A stretch of 20,693 nucleotides of DNA from Anaerolineae bacterium (GCA_030612585.1 JAUWNP010000065.1:1-20693), one strand, 5' to 3'. Numbered from the stretch's first letter, positions 13,476 through 20,605 are shown. Notes: generated from the sequence alone by a model not told the origin. Program-made: numbers and translations.

Positions 13476-15212
13476 ATGGCTGAAAAGCGCGTTGCACTGA
13501 TCATCGCCAGTTACGAGTACCAAGACCCCGACCTACGGCAGTTGATCGCACCGGCCCAGGACGCCGAGGCCCTGGCGCGGGTGCTGGAGGACCCTGTCAT
13601 TGGCGGCTTCGAGGTGCAATCACTACTGAATGAACCCTCCTATAAGGTGAATGAGGCCATCGAAGCCTTCTTCACTGGCCGCAAGCGCGACGATCTCCTG
13701 CTGCTCTACTTCTCCGGCCACGGTGTCAAGGACGAAGATGGACAGCTCTACTTCTCCGCTACCAATACCCGGCGCAAGCTGCTGCGCTCTACTGGCGTGT
13801 CGGCCAACTTTGTCAATGACGTGATGCGCTACAGTCGCTCGCGGCGGCAGGTATTACTGCTGGACTGTTGCTACAGCGGTGCGTTTGCCAAGGGGATGTT
13901 GGCCAAGGCTGGCAAAGACATCGGCACCAAGGACCGTTTTGCAGGGCGTGGGCGGGTAGTGCTGACCGCCTCCGACGCGATGCAGTACGCCTTTGAGGGA
14001 GACGACGTTCAGGGAGAGGGTGCACGTTCTGTTTTCACCCGCGTCCTGGTACACGGGCTGGAGACAGGGGAGGCCGACCTGGACAGGGATGGGCGTATCT
14101 CCCTCGATGAACTGTACGAATACGTCCACGACCGGGTGACCGACGAGACGCCACAACAGAGGCCGGGGAAGTGGGATTTTGGTGTGCAGGGGAAGATCAT
14201 CATTGCCCGCAGCCCTGCGCCGCCAGTGCCCGCAGCCTCGCTGCCCGGCTGGATCACCGAGGCATTGGCATCTGGGGCTTACTCCGCCCGCTTGGCGGTC
14301 GTCGGTGAGTTGGCCCAACTGAGCCAGGGGCAAGATCAGCCTCTGGCAGCCGCCGCGCGCGCTGAACTGGAACGCTTGAGCCAGGAGGACGAAAACCTCA
14401 CTGTGCGTGGTGCGGCCTCCGGTGCGCTGGGCGTTGTCCCTACAAGCGCGCCGGTGCAGGAGATTGCCCGGCCACCCCGCCCGCGTCGTGAACCGGAGCG
14501 GCTTGCAGTGGTGAGTCCAGATAGTATGATCTGGGAGCAGGACGGCAAGGAGATGGTGCGTGTTCCGGCGGGCAAGTTCCTGTACGGAGACAAGAAAAAA
14601 GAGAAGGAACTACCCGAGTTCTGGACAGACAAGACCCCCGTCACCAACGCTGAGTACGCCCGCTTCGTGGCCGCCACGGGCCGCAATCCGCCGCAACACT
14701 GGAAAAGCAAGACCCCGCCCGAGGAAATCGTTGACCATCCGGTAGTCAACGTTTCCTGGCACGATGCGGTGGCCTACGCCGAGTGGGCGGGCAAGCGGCT
14801 GCCGACCGATGAGGAGTGGGAGAAGGCAGCACGCGGCACCGATGGGCGGGAGTATCCCTGGGGGGACTGGGAAGAGGGACGCTGTAATACGAAGGAGGCT
14901 GGTATCGGTACCACCACTCCGGTGGGCCAGCATTCGCCGGACGGGGATAGTCCCTACGGCTGCGTAGATATGGCGGGCAATGCCTGGGAGTGGACGGCTA
15001 CTGCGAAGAGTATTACTTTCCAGGTGTTGCGGGGCGGGTCGTTCGACCACAATCGGCACTTCGCCCGCTGCGCGTACCGCCTCGGGCACGACCCGCGCGA
15101 CGAGTGGGACGACTGCGGTTTTCGGGTGGTGGTCTCCCCCATCTCTCCCGCCTCTGCATCCTTCGGCTTCGCTCACCGCCACGAGTACTCGCGGTGGCAG
15201 GACAGGCTCTGA
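13476..15212 (+). CDS. Caspase-like protease fused to an FGE/C-type-lectin-like domain
   Basis: A 578-residue protein. Residues 1-245 are a C14 caspase-like peptidase with LYFSGHG (H82) and LLDCCYSG (catalytic Cys most likely C132). Residues 255-330 are short helical repeats of HEAT type. Residues about 350-555 are an FGE-sulfatase-like fold: MVRVPAGKFLYG, TPVTNAEYARFV, WHDAVAYAEWAGKRLPTDEE, GNAWEWT and VLRGGSF. Active FGE has Cys after RGGSF; here it is DHN, so the domain is probably a binding module. The last part, 15024-15140, looks like a DGR variable region. It probably acts as a protease effector switched on by ligand recognition. There is no signal peptide; a G-rich ribosome site (GAGGG) precedes the ATG. 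Confidence 0.87.
   Translation: MAEKRVALIIASYEYQDPDLRQLIAPAQDAEALARVLEDPVIGGFEVQSLLNEPSYKVNEAIEAFFTGRKRDDLLLLYFSGHGVKDEDGQLYFSATNTRRKLLRSTGVSANFVNDVMRYSRSRRQVLLLDCCYSGAFAKGMLAKAGKDIGTKDRFAGRGRVVLTASDAMQYAFEGDDVQGEGARSVFTRVLVHGLETGEADLDRDGRISLDELYEYVHDRVTDETPQQRPGKWDFGVQGKIIIARSPAPPVPAASLPGWITEALASGAYSARLAVVGELAQLSQGQDQPLAAAARAELERLSQEDENLTVRGAASGALGVVPTSAPVQEIARPPRPRREPERLAVVSPDSMIWEQDGKEMVRVPAGKFLYGDKKKEKELPEFWTDKTPVTNAEYARFVAATGRNPPQHWKSKTPPEEIVDHPVVNVSWHDAVAYAEWAGKRLPTDEEWEKAARGTDGREYPWGDWEEGRCNTKEAGIGTTTPVGQHSPDGDSPYGCVDMAGNAWEWTATAKSITFQVLRGGSFDHNRHFARCAYRLGHDPRDEWDDCGFRVVVSPISPASASFGFAHRHEYSRWQDRL
15024..15140 (+). other. Candidate DGR variable region at the 3' end of the caspase/FGE gene
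   Basis: It encodes VLRGGSFDHNRHFARCAYRL, then GHDPRDEWDDCGFRVVVSP. This is the layout of DGR variable proteins of the FGE type, where a frame RGGS...N..ARCAYR...P...GFRVV stays fixed and AAC codons of the template vary. Twelve candidate positions are all NNC codons (GAC, CAC, CAC, TTC, CTC, CAC, GAC, CGC, GAC, GAC, GAC, TGC), as expected from A-directed mutagenesis of AAC. A palindrome lies 36 bases downstream. No reverse transcriptase or template repeat lies in the window. Confidence 0.6.
15176..15197 (+). repeat. Imperfect 22-bp palindrome downstream of the variable region
   Basis: CCGCCACGAG (15176-15185) faces CTCGCGGTGG (15188-15197) around TA, with one G-T wobble and one mismatch; the core CGAGTACTCG is perfect. 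DGR targets often carry a hairpin just 3' of the variable region that aids retrohoming. This one is inside the coding sequence. Confidence 0.65.
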
Positions 15213-15310
15213 TACTCTGCACTCTGGCACTCTGGTGCGAGCGAAGCGAGCGCGACGCGCCGAAGGTGCGCTCGGTTGAATCCGCGCGAAGTATAGTACC
15301 AGGGACACGC

Positions 15311-15423
15311 GGGGCGTTGAAACGCCCCGCTGGTACGGCGAAACCTGTTAAAACAGGTTAGGAAGTCGCGTTTTAGTGCGTTTTAACGCACTTCCCATAT
15401 CAGCCGATGGTTTCAACCATCGG
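15311..15423 (+). repeat. Multi-hairpin element, copy A
   Basis: Four hairpins in series, each with a 6-base A/T-type loop: GGGGCG-TTGAAA-CGCCCC (15311-15328), AACCTG-TTAAAA-CAGGTT (15342-15359), AGTGCG-TTTTAA-CGCACT (15375-15392), CCGATGG-TTTCAA-CCATCGG (15404-15423). Loops 1 and 4 are mutually complementary, as are loops 2 and 3. It forms the leader of a truncated pentapeptide gene. Confidence 0.85.
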
Positions 15424-15457
15424 CGGGGCCAGACTAAAGCACAGGAGGCAACACGTT

Positions 15458-15619
15458 ATGGCAGAGATAACACGAAAAGAACTGATGCTGGCCTTGATCA
15501 GTGCAGGCGATCACCCCCATTTGAGCGGGCTCGACCTGAGCGGGGCGTTGAAACGCCCCACTGATACGCGGCGAAACCTGTTAAAACAGGTTAGGAAGTC
15601 GCGTTTTAGTGCGTTTTAA
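15458..15619 (+). pseudogene. Truncated pentapeptide-protein start (duplicate)
   Basis: AGGAGG (15443-15448) precedes an ATG at 15458. The first 29 residues (MAEITRKELMLALISAGDHP, HLSGLDLSG) are nearly identical to the intact gene at 15691. The frame then enters hairpin element copy B and ends at 15619 after 53 codons. It results from a tandem duplication of about 231-233 bases covering the hairpin element plus gene start. It may make a short peptide but has no beta-helix. Confidence 0.85.
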
Positions 15620-15656
15620 CGCACTTCCCGTATCAGCCGATGGTTTCAACCATCGG
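15542..15656 (+). repeat. Multi-hairpin element, copy B
   Basis: Nearly identical to copy A, offset by 231-233 bases, with the same four hairpins; a few base changes and 2 extra bases after the first hairpin. It is the direct leader of the intact pentapeptide gene. Confidence 0.88.
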
Positions 15657-15690
15657 CGGGGCCAGACTAAAGCACAGGAGGCAACACATT

Positions 15691-16248
15691 ATGGCAGAGA
15701 TAACACGAAAAGAACTGATGCTAGCCTTGATCAGTGCAGGCGATCACCCCCATTTGAGCGGGCTCGATCTGAGCGATCTTGTTATACCCGGCTTGGATCT
15801 GAGCGGGGGCAACCTGTTCACGACCAACCTGAGCGGGGTTGACCTGCGCCTTGCCAACCTGAGCGGGGCTAATCTGCGCGCGGCCAACCTGCACGCAGCC
15901 ACCCTGAGCGGGGCCAACTTCAGCGGGGCCAACCTGGAGGAAAGCGACCTGGTACTGGCCAACCTGATGGGAGCCGACCTGAGCGGGGCCAACCTGACGG
16001 GGGCTGACCTGAGCGGGGCCAACCTGAGTCTGGCCAATCTGAGTGGCGCTAACCTGGGCGGGGCCAAGTTGTTCGAGGCCAAACTGGGCGGGGCCAGGCT
16101 GAACGATGCCGACCTGAGCGATGCTAACCTGTTCCAGGCCAGCCTGATGGGGGCCGACCTGAGCGATGCCGACCTGAGCAAGGCTGACCTGAGCGAGGCC
16201 AGGTCGCTCAAAGGCGCAACTCTGCCCGATGGCACAAAGCACGACTGA
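15691..16248 (+). CDS. Pentapeptide-repeat protein
   Basis: A 185-residue protein. After a short N-terminal segment (MAEITRKELMLALISAGDHP), residues about 22-180 are tandem pentapeptides of the form A(D/N)LxG, such as SGANLSGADLSGANL, which fold as a right-handed four-sided beta-helix. Members include DNA-mimicking gyrase protectors and structural effectors; nothing here points to one role. The start at 15691 is chosen over an upstream in-frame ATG because AGGAGG (15676-15681) lies 9 bases before it. It follows the caspase/FGE gene but is separated by the hairpin elements. The repeated coding word CTGAGCGGGGC shares GCGGGGC with the first hairpin, which may have seeded the duplication upstream. 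Confidence 0.92.
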   Translation: MAEITRKELMLALISAGDHPHLSGLDLSDLVIPGLDLSGGNLFTTNLSGVDLRLANLSGANLRAANLHAATLSGANFSGANLEESDLVLANLMGADLSGANLTGADLSGANLSLANLSGANLGGAKLFEAKLGGARLNDADLSDANLFQASLMGADLSDADLSKADLSEARSLKGATLPDGTKHD

Positions 16249-16318
16249 CCCGCTGCGTGGCTTGGGGGCAGAGATGATTGACGGAGATAGTCGTCGGCGT
16301 CAAACACTGGGGATATAG

Positions 16319-16420
16319 TGGTGGTAAGGATTTTGGAAAAGTTGAACCACGAAGGACACAAAGAGCACAAAGGTTGGGTCTGTGATTTCTTAGTGTCCTT
16401 GGTGTCCTTGGTGGTAAGGA
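16319..16420 (+). repeat. Inverted repeat flanked by 12-bp direct repeats
   Basis: Arms ACCACGAAGGACACAAAG (16346-16363) and CTTGGTGTCCTTGGTGGT (16398-16415) pair with 2 mismatches in 18. TGGTGGTAAGGA occurs at both ends (16319-16330, 16409-16420). The arms resemble a widespread bacterial intergenic repeat. The rest of 16249-16456 holds no gene. Confidence 0.7.
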
Positions 16421-16456
16421 CTATATGGCAGAGGTAGAACGATTCAGGAGGGGCGG

Positions 16457-16690
16457 ATGGCTAAGCGACTGAGCGCCGAGCGACTGGGTAACCTGGCGCG
16501 CGTCCTGGACGACCTGGCGTTGATGGTCGAGGACTGCCAGGCCGACTGTGACTCGCCGAGGTTGGCGCGTACGCTGCACCTTGTCGGGCAGCACGTGGCC
16601 GAGGGACTGGCCGAGGTGGAGGCGGCGCTGGCGGAATCTCTGACCGGGCTGGAGACGGCGCTGGCTGAGGAAGCGGCGGGCGAGGGATAA
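16457..16690 (+). CDS. Small helical hypothetical protein
   Basis: A 77-residue protein, Ala/Leu/Glu-rich, apparently one or two long amphipathic helices: RLSAERLGNLARVLDDLALM, two Cys in DCQADCDS, then HVAEGLAEVEAALAESL and TGLETALAEEAAGEG. AGGAGG (16446-16451) precedes the ATG. Heptad-like spacing suggests a coiled coil. No family is recognised; it is too short and lacks the four-helix layout of a DGR Avd protein. It stands alone between a repeat and a transporter gene. Confidence 0.65.
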   Translation: MAKRLSAERLGNLARVLDDLALMVEDCQADCDSPRLARTLHLVGQHVAEGLAEVEAALAESLTGLETALAEEAAGEG

Positions 16691-16733
16691 GGACATTCCA
16701 GAATTTAAAGTATCCCAAGTCATAGCCCGTCAT

Positions 16734-16765
16734 TCTGAGCGTAGCGAAGAATCTCGCCCTGGACA
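16734..16765 (+). repeat. Widespread intergenic repeat word
   Basis: ATTCTGAGCGTAGCGAAGAA begins near 16733, followed by TCTCG. This type of word recurs between genes in many bacteria; within the window it is seen once, so it is named from general knowledge only. Confidence 0.4.
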
Positions 16766-16826
16766 GGCGGTTTGGGTGCTGTCTGGAGGATCAGACGCTG
16801 CAGGCTATCGGGGGTAAAACGACGAA

Positions 16827-17729
16827 ATGTCACATAAGAATGGACAAACCAACTTGCGCCCATACCTGGGCGTAGGATTGGGGGTACTGACCGTCTCCAC
16901 GGCCGCCATCCTCATCCGCCTGGCCCAGGTTGAGGCCCACTCCCTGGTCGTCGCCGCCTGGCGGCTGACACTGGCAATCATCGTGCTGACCCCGATCGTG
17001 CTTGCCACCCGCCGCTCAGAATTGCGCACGTTGACGCGCCATGAGTGGATCAGCGCCATGGTCTCTGGCCTGTTGCTGGCGCTTCACTTCGCCGCCTGGA
17101 TCACGTCGCTGGCTTATACCTCGGTGGCGGCATCCGTCGTGCTGGTCTCGACCAGTCCGCTCTTCGTTGGCCTGGCCTCCCACCTGCTGCTGCGCGAACG
17201 GCTGTCGCGAGGTATGATCGTAGCACTCGCCACCGCCGTAGCCGGAAGCGTGCTCATCGGCCTGGGTGACCTGGGGGCGGGCACCCATCAACTGTGGGGC
17301 GACGTACTGGCCCTGGTGGGCGCAATCGCAGCCGCAGGCTACTTCCTCATCGGGCGGCGGCTGCGGGTGCGGCTCTCGCTCCTGGCCTACGTGTTCCCCG
17401 TCTACGGCACCGCCGCGCTGGTACTGATGGCCGTTATGCTGGTCTCCGGCCTGCCCGCGATCCCTCAACGCCCGCAGACCTGGCTGTGGCTACTGCTGAT
17501 GGCGCTGGGCCCACAGATACTGGGCCACTCGTCGCTCAACTGGGCGCTGCGTTACCTCTCGGCAACCTACGTCACCATCGCCACGCTGGCAGAGCCAATC
17601 GGCTCCACGCTGCTGGCCTGGTGGCTGCTGGGGGAGCAGCCATCGCCCTGGGCCGTGGCCGGTGGAGCGTTGATCCTGGCAGGCATCGTCGTCGCCTCCC
17701 AGACGGAACGTGGCGACGCTGGTGAATAG
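16827..17729 (+). CDS. EamA-family (DMT) transporter
   Basis: A 300-residue membrane protein with about ten hydrophobic helices in two halves, each an EamA domain. The first contains SLVVAAWRLTLAIIVLTPIV and the second SATYVTIATLAEPIGSTLLA followed by WWLLGEQPSPWAVAGGALIL, the typical conserved ending of the family. Members export or exchange small metabolites across the inner membrane; the substrate cannot be told. The start at 16827 begins a short polar lead before helix 1; the ribosome site is weak. The gene is convergent with the lipoprotein gene, only 24 bases apart, with no obvious shared terminator. Confidence 0.9.
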   Translation: MSHKNGQTNLRPYLGVGLGVLTVSTAAILIRLAQVEAHSLVVAAWRLTLAIIVLTPIVLATRRSELRTLTRHEWISAMVSGLLLALHFAAWITSLAYTSVAASVVLVSTSPLFVGLASHLLLRERLSRGMIVALATAVAGSVLIGLGDLGAGTHQLWGDVLALVGAIAAAGYFLIGRRLRVRLSLLAYVFPVYGTAALVLMAVMLVSGLPAIPQRPQTWLWLLLMALGPQILGHSSLNWALRYLSATYVTIATLAEPIGSTLLAWWLLGEQPSPWAVAGGALILAGIVVASQTERGDAGE

Positions 17730-17753
17730 CCTGTCCCCACGCTCCCGGCCTCG

Positions 17754-19526
17754 CTAGTCCCCGACCTCTTCCGGCACGGCTATCTCCAGCCGCAGAGCCC
17801 GGTATGGCGCGCCAGTCCAGACCTCCAGCGCCGGGGGTGCATCGTCGAACCAGGTAGAGTAAAGGGCATCGAACTGCCCCTCTGCCTTCATCGCCTGCAG
17901 TGTCAGATTGACCAGGTCGCGGAAGGCGGAATCACCCGGCGGCAGCCCTAGTGCCAGCGGCACTTGGGTCAGCCGTAACGGGAGCACGCCCAGGCCTGGC
18001 GTAGCGTAGGCCGGCCCCAACAGATCGGCCCGCTCACCGGCTACCGCCACAACCCGCTCCTGCTCCAGCAAGGCGATGGCTGCCTCCAGTGTCGGCCGTG
18101 GGATCACCGTCAGTGAAACGGACGCGTCCTGCGCGGCCGCCAGCAGCACCTCCCGGCTCCCGCTCCCTTCCACCACCGCCACCTGCCGCCTGCTCAGGTC
18201 CACCACGTCGCTAATCGGCGTCCCGGCCCAGACCAGCAATCCCTCACCCGCCACGTAGGTCGTCAGGCTAAAGTCCAGTTCCAACTCAGCGGCGCGGGTA
18301 TGGGCCAGCGCGCCCACCAGCAGATCGGCCTGGCCCGTGCTCAGCATCTCCCCCCCCATCTCGGCCGGCACAGGGATAAAGTCCACCGCCGTCGGATCAC
18401 CCAACCAGCGCTGGGCCATCAGCCGCACCATGCTGACCTCGTAGCCAGCCAGCGAACCGGCCGCGTCCACGTAGGCAAAGGGGAACCGGTCGGGCATGAG
18501 CGCCACCGCCAGCCGGCCCCGTGACTGGATGGCAGCGATGGTGTCGGGAACACTCGCCACGATGGGGCCATCCGCCAGAGAGAGCGCCTCCTCGCCGGGC
18601 CAGCGCTCGGCGGGGGGCGGCAACTCTGGCGCGAACCAACGGGTGTACAGTTCCGCATAAATGCCGTCGCTGACTATCTCCTGGAAGGTCAGGTTGACCA
18701 GGTCGGCGAAGAAGGGATCATCCTGCGAGAAGGCAATCGCCACCGGGACCGCCGTGTATTGCCCGACGATGGCCGTCTCAGGGAGAATACGCTGCCCCCA
18801 GAAGAGCCGGCGGCGTAGGTCGGCCACGGCGTCTATCTCACCACGGCCCAGTGCCGCCACCGTTGCGTCGAAGCGGTCGTAGGGCTGGAGTGTGAGGGTG
18901 AACGGTACCGCCGCTTCCAGCGCGTCTCCGGCTGTGTCCCACGCCACGGCTCCCACCGGCCGCCCCTCCAGGCTCATCGGGCCGCCGATGGCAGCGGCAT
19001 CGGCACCGCGCACCAGCAGCGCCTGGCCATCCACAAAATACGGCAGGCTGAAATCGGCCCCGGCCTCCCAATCCTGCGTGTGGGTGAGCGCCGCGATAAC
19101 AACGTCCACATCGCCGGCCTGCAGGTGCTCAATGGCAGTGTCGGAGCGCACCTGGCGGAACTGGACCGCCTGGGTGTCTCCCAGCCAGCGGCGGGCCAAC
19201 TCCCGCCCCAGGTCCACGTCGAAACCGGCCACCTGGCCCTCATTGGTGATGTAGCCGAAGGGCTGGAGGTCATAGCGCACGCCGACGAGCAAGTACCCCC
19301 GGGCGCGGATGCGAGCAGCGGTCGTCGCGTTGTCAGGCAGGGGAGTTGGCACAGGGGCCAGGGGTGTCGCTATTGGACTGAGGGTGCTGGCAGTCTCCGT
19401 CCCGCCTCCGGTGGCGCAGGCGGTCAGCAGGCAGGCAACGAGCAACAGCCAAAGAGGAAAGCAAGGAACGTGATTAGGGTGCAGCCGACCAGCACACATT
19501 CGGTGACGTTGATTATCCCAGTTCAT
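17754..19526 (-). CDS. Lipoprotein with two tandem solute-binding (SBP_bac_3) domains
   Basis: A 590-residue protein from the ATG at 19526 (an in-frame TTG lies 12 bases upstream). The N-terminus has a signal peptide with a lipobox, LLTAC, followed by a Gly/Thr/Pro linker. Two homologous family 3 solute-binding domains follow: RIRARGYLLVGVRYDLQPFG...GFDVDLGRELARRWLGD, and IQSRGRLAVALMPDRFPFAY...GYEVSMVRLMAQRWLGD. Such domains bind amino acids or similar polar solutes at the outer membrane face for an ABC importer or a sensor. No permease or ATPase gene is near, so it may be a stand-alone binder or serve a distant system. The repeats differ enough to suggest an old internal duplication. Confidence 0.88.
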   Translation of the reverse strand: MNWDNQRHRMCAGRLHPNHVPCFPLWLLLVACLLTACATGGGTETASTLSPIATPLAPVPTPLPDNATTAARIRARGYLLVGVRYDLQPFGYITNEGQVAGFDVDLGRELARRWLGDTQAVQFRQVRSDTAIEHLQAGDVDVVIAALTHTQDWEAGADFSLPYFVDGQALLVRGADAAAIGGPMSLEGRPVGAVAWDTAGDALEAAVPFTLTLQPYDRFDATVAALGRGEIDAVADLRRRLFWGQRILPETAIVGQYTAVPVAIAFSQDDPFFADLVNLTFQEIVSDGIYAELYTRWFAPELPPPAERWPGEEALSLADGPIVASVPDTIAAIQSRGRLAVALMPDRFPFAYVDAAGSLAGYEVSMVRLMAQRWLGDPTAVDFIPVPAEMGGEMLSTGQADLLVGALAHTRAAELELDFSLTTYVAGEGLLVWAGTPISDVVDLSRRQVAVVEGSGSREVLLAAAQDASVSLTVIPRPTLEAAIALLEQERVVAVAGERADLLGPAYATPGLGVLPLRLTQVPLALGLPPGDSAFRDLVNLTLQAMKAEGQFDALYSTWFDDAPPALEVWTGAPYRALRLEIAVPEEVGD

Positions 19527-19570
19527 TCCACTCAGCAACCGTCAAAACCAATTGGGTGTATTTCATCTCG

Positions 19571-19711
19571 GTTGTAGGGCAATTTGGCAAATTGCCCCTG
19601 GGACAAGTTACCAACTTGTCCTACAACGGGACAAGTTACCAACTTGTCCTACAACGGGACAAGTTGCCAACTTGTCCTACAACGGGACAAGTTGCCAACT
19701 TGTCCTACAAC
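19571..19711 (+). repeat. Five serial short-loop palindromes, four in exact 28-bp tandem
   Basis: A first dyad, GGGCAATTT-GGC-AAATTGCCC (19577-19597), is followed by four units at 19600, 19628, 19656 and 19684. Each has arms GGACAAGTT / AACTTGTCC, a 3-base loop (ACC, ACC, GCC, GCC) and spacer TACAAC. The units are almost identical. They sit between two minus-strand genes, upstream of the lipoprotein start. The remainder of 19539-19767 shows no gene. Confidence 0.92.
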
Positions 19712-19767
19712 TCATTTGAAACGCACCCAAAACAACTTCTCGCAGCCGACGGACGAAAACACAACGC

Positions 19768-20037
19768 TTACACGGCGCCCACCGGCTCATAAACAGGCTC
19801 CTTGTTCAGACTGATATCTGCAATGACCGGCAATGGGTGCCCCAGTTTAAGGCCGACCAGAATCCAGTCTTCCAGCGTCGAACGTAACTCGCCCTCGCAC
19901 TCGCGCAACGTAGTCCCAAATGCAACCACCCCCTTGCAGGGTGGGATCCGTCCGGCAAATGTGTCATCTTCCAACTTGTCATAGGCGGCATGGGCCATTG
20001 CCTGTTCTACTCCTGTCAGGATGAACCGTACTACCAT
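19768..20037 (-). CDS. HicB-family antitoxin
   Basis: An 89-residue protein of the short HicB type: an N-terminal strand region, then GRIPPCKGVVAFGTTLRECE and LRSTLEDWILVGLKLGHPLP, which is the family core. HicB proteins neutralise HicA ribonucleases and often repress their own promoter. GGGAGG lies 8 bases before the ATG. No HicA gene (a small dsRBD-like protein) is adjacent. Upstream on the same strand, 62 bases away, is a YgiT zinc-finger gene, so the three small genes 20587 to 19768 may form one transcript. It is either a solitary HicB or works with a non-HicA partner. Confidence 0.85.
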   Translation of the reverse strand: MVVRFILTGVEQAMAHAAYDKLEDDTFAGRIPPCKGVVAFGTTLRECEGELRSTLEDWILVGLKLGHPLPVIADISLNKEPVYEPVGAV

Positions 20038-20099
20038 CAGACAACCTCCCTATGCGCCAGCCCTGGGCAGAGCGACCGCAGGAAACGCAGAAGCACGCG

Positions 20100-20342
20100 T
20101 CACACTACTTGAAACGATAGTCCTAGCGGCTGAAAGGCTGCCGTCTGCTGGCGCTCCAGTTTGGCCCTGATCTCTTCAAACCGCCTGACAGTCTCCTGCG
20201 AATACAGGCGCTCCCCACAATGAAGGCAAACCTCAGCGCGCACCTTCAAGACAGCCGTGTGAATCCCCCCACGCAAGAGTTTTTCGACCTCTTTCTCCAC
20301 CAACTCGCCACCGCAAACCGGGCACTTCTCAAATGGCATCAT
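20100..20342 (-). CDS. YgiT/MqsA-type zinc-finger antitoxin
   Basis: An 80-residue protein with paired zinc ligands C7-PV-C10 (KCPVCGG) and C39-LH-C42 (CLHCGE), then a short helical tail, SQETVRRFEEIRAKLERQQT. This is the YgiT-type (MqsA N-terminal) zinc finger used as antitoxin to MqsR-like or DUF4258 toxins. The DNA-binding HTH half of MqsA is absent. The start at 20342 is chosen over an upstream in-frame ATG because AAGGAGA lies 9 bases before it; a second ATG follows directly. It begins 2 bases after the DUF4258 stop on the same strand, the usual order of toxin then antitoxin. Confidence 0.87.
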   Translation of the reverse strand: MMPFEKCPVCGGELVEKEVEKLLRGGIHTAVLKVRAEVCLHCGERLYSQETVRRFEEIRAKLERQQTAAFQPLGLSFQVV

Positions 20343-20344
20343 TG

Positions 20345-20587
20345 CTATCTTCTCCTTTCCCGCCAATTGATCCACAGACCGGGATCAGGCCGGTAGACTG
20401 TGATCAGGACTGCCCACCGGTTTCGTTTGTTGTACGCCCAAACACTGTGGACAGGATCACCACTGAACGTCTGGCCGTATATCAGACAACTCGGATACGG
20501 CTTGTCGGTCGGGTAGTCCTCGATGACTTCACCGCGAAGAACCGAGAAGTAGAGGCTCTCTGGTAGTTCGCATGGTACCCCCCACAT
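20345..20587 (-). CDS. DUF4258-family toxin, possibly N-terminally shortened
   Basis: An 80-residue protein with the DUF4258 core: LRGEVIEDYPTDKPYPSC, VHSVWAYN and LITVYRPDPGLW. DUF4258 proteins share the MqsR/RelE-like fold and pair with YgiT zinc fingers, as here. Family members normally start with a helix containing EH or RH residues before the GEVIEDYP block; this copy has only MWGVPCELPESLYFSV there and no ribosome site at the ATG (20587). A longer frame back to a TTG at 20632 does not improve the match. It may be inactive, or its true N-terminus may be shifted by a base error. Confidence 0.72.
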   Translation of the reverse strand: MWGVPCELPESLYFSVLRGEVIEDYPTDKPYPSCLIYGQTFSGDPVHSVWAYNKRNRWAVLITVYRPDPGLWINWRERRR

Positions 20588-20605
20588 CTGGGGGCATGGT
20601 ATAAT
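20570..20605 (+). promoter_or_regulatory. Divergent promoter/operator at the right edge
   Basis: A plus-strand -10 box TATAAT (20600-20605) overlaps one of two GCATGGTA direct repeats (20570-20577 and 20594-20601). Between them lies the dyad CCCCC...GGGGG. The repeats are 24 bases apart and could bind a repressor of the gene at 20632 or of the divergent DUF4258 gene. No good -35 box is visible. Confidence 0.5.

Noticed and set aside
14525..15140. True formylglycine-generating enzyme activity of the caspase fusion
   Set aside because: The Cys expected after RGGSF is absent and no sulfatase gene is nearby, so a binding role is more likely.
15721..16242. Long reverse-strand open frames across the pentapeptide gene
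   Set aside because: They arise from the period of the pentapeptide codons on the other strand and have no ribosome site.
16457..16690. Small helical protein as a DGR Avd accessory protein
   Set aside because: Too short, acidic in sections, and without the basic four-helix layout; no reverse transcriptase follows.
19600..19711. CRISPR array
   Set aside because: The repeat unit is 28 bp but there are no variable spacers; the units abut with a constant TACAAC link, and no cas genes are present.
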